Notes under the pieces: model-generated
Told to the model about the DNA's origin: nothing
Databases searched by the model: none
Seen by the model: the letters and a program-made list of their open reading frames with translations, nothing else
Translations under genes and position numbers: made by a program
Assembly (NCBI GenBank): GCA_937870855.1
Contig: CALMWT010000039.1
Coordinates: 1 to 64,000, forward strand
Reading direction: 5' to 3'
Origin: an uncultured Taibaiella sp.
GTDB lineage: Bacteria > Bacteroidota > Bacteroidia > Chitinophagales > Chitinophagaceae
Length of the DNA: 64,000 nucleotides
Shown: positions 63,700-64,000 of the stretch, piece by piece
Layout of the letters: each line of letters starts with the position of its first letter
Numbering within the stretch: position 1 is the first letter of the stretch

Positions 63700-64000
63700 G
63701 TGATCATCAAAAAAATTCTCCTTTCGTTTCTGCTTTTTTGTTCTTACTGTGCTGTTGCTCAAAAGAAAAATTATCAGGTAAGCGCTATTGCTTTTTACAA
63801 TTTTGAAAACCTGTTTGACACCGAAGACGATCCCAAAAACTGGGGCGATGATGAATTTCTTCCGACTGGACCTTATCGTTATACCCAAGAAATTTATGAA
63901 CAAAAACTGCACAATCTCGCCACAGTAATAAAGCAATTAGGAACAGACGTAACGCCCGATGGAGCAGCAATTATTGGAACAGCCGAAATTGAAAATGACA
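63700..64000 (+). CDS. Endonuclease/exonuclease/phosphatase-family protein, 3' end beyond the window
   Basis: The frame starts at GTG (63700), 12 bases past an in-frame TAA, and is open to the window end (about 100 residues visible). The signal peptide KKILLSFLLFCSYCAVAQ is clear. The mature N-terminus VSAIAFYNFENLFDTEDDP and FLPTGPYRYTQEIYEQKLHN is the opening of EEP nucleases and phosphatases of Bacteroidota (Asn and Glu of FYNFENLFD as first metal-site residues), and GAAIIGTAEIEND carries the next conserved Glu. Secreted or periplasmic. Diverges from the TonB receptor with a 138-base gap. Confidence 0.85.
   Translation, partial: MIIKKILLSFLLFCSYCAVAQKKNYQVSAIAFYNFENLFDTEDDPKNWGDDEFLPTGPYRYTQEIYEQKLHNLATVIKQLGTDVTPDGAAIIGTAEIEND

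Noticed and set aside
1-64000. tRNA, rRNA or transposase genes
   Set aside because: None was recognised by eye on either strand; weakly conserved small RNAs could still be missed without a covariance-model search.

Overview
The window reads as a contiguous piece of a Bacteroidota chromosome, most like the Chitinophagaceae or a neighbouring family; that is inference from content, since no rRNA is present. Supporting signs are cell-surface proteins with type IX secretion (T9SS) C-terminal sorting domains, a large TonB-dependent receptor, lineage-typical families (DUF4421, DUF4286, DUF5689, DUF4369/DUF5106 thioredoxins, bTHX), A-rich ribosome binding regions, and promoters of the TTTG-N17/19-TAnnTTTG type. 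The DNA is AT-rich.

Layout. 1-5.3 kb (minus): two tandem paralogous fibronectin-III-rich surface adhesin-like genes with a small secreted protein between them; the first runs off the left edge. 5.4-7.1 kb (plus): two cell-wall enzymes, a YiiX-like permuted papain-fold hydrolase and an L,D-transpeptidase. 7.2-15.3 kb (plus): isocitrate dehydrogenase, DeoC, a SPOR protein, an M20 amidohydrolase and a methyltransferase packed as an operon, then a thioredoxin-like protein and a double-parvulin foldase ending at a clear terminator.

15.3-44.8 kb is a large exopolysaccharide/capsule locus: Wza-like export lipoprotein, Wzc-like tyrosine kinase, a PglK-like ABC flippase candidate, nine glycosyltransferases (GT4, GT2, GT61), a polysaccharide-deacetylase-like protein, a Wzy-like membrane protein on the opposite strand, an AsnB-type amidotransferase, and WbpP/WbpO-type enzymes that would make UDP-GalNAcA. 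Embedded is a four-gene block FkbH / acyl carrier protein / MBOAT / SGNH-like anchored protein that looks like a dlt-style acylation system in which an FkbH enzyme replaces the adenylating DltA. A DNA methyltransferase (apparently frameshifted) sits between two 30-bp direct repeats inside the locus.

44.9-57.2 kb: housekeeping and envelope genes: bTHX (a 37-aa gene), HU, DUF4286, RsgA, a MacB-like permease, DUF4421, a SurA-like foldase, a TPR protein, a SulP transporter with beta-carbonic anhydrase, and PfkA. Between carbonic anhydrase and pfkA is a roughly 1.3-kb segment with a CrtA-like gene and a broken small gene, bordered by a 19-bp exact direct repeat. 57.3-64 kb: a T9SS cargo protein, a DUF5689 lipoprotein and a TonB-dependent receptor on the minus strand, diverging from an endonuclease/exonuclease/phosphatase gene that runs off the right edge; together they suggest a nucleic-acid or phosphate scavenging locus.

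The most unusual non-coding signal is a set of three intergenic tracts (38.49, 46.82 and 57.21 kb) that each keep a strict 7-base period although their unit sequences differ. No tRNA, rRNA, CRISPR array or transposase was seen.
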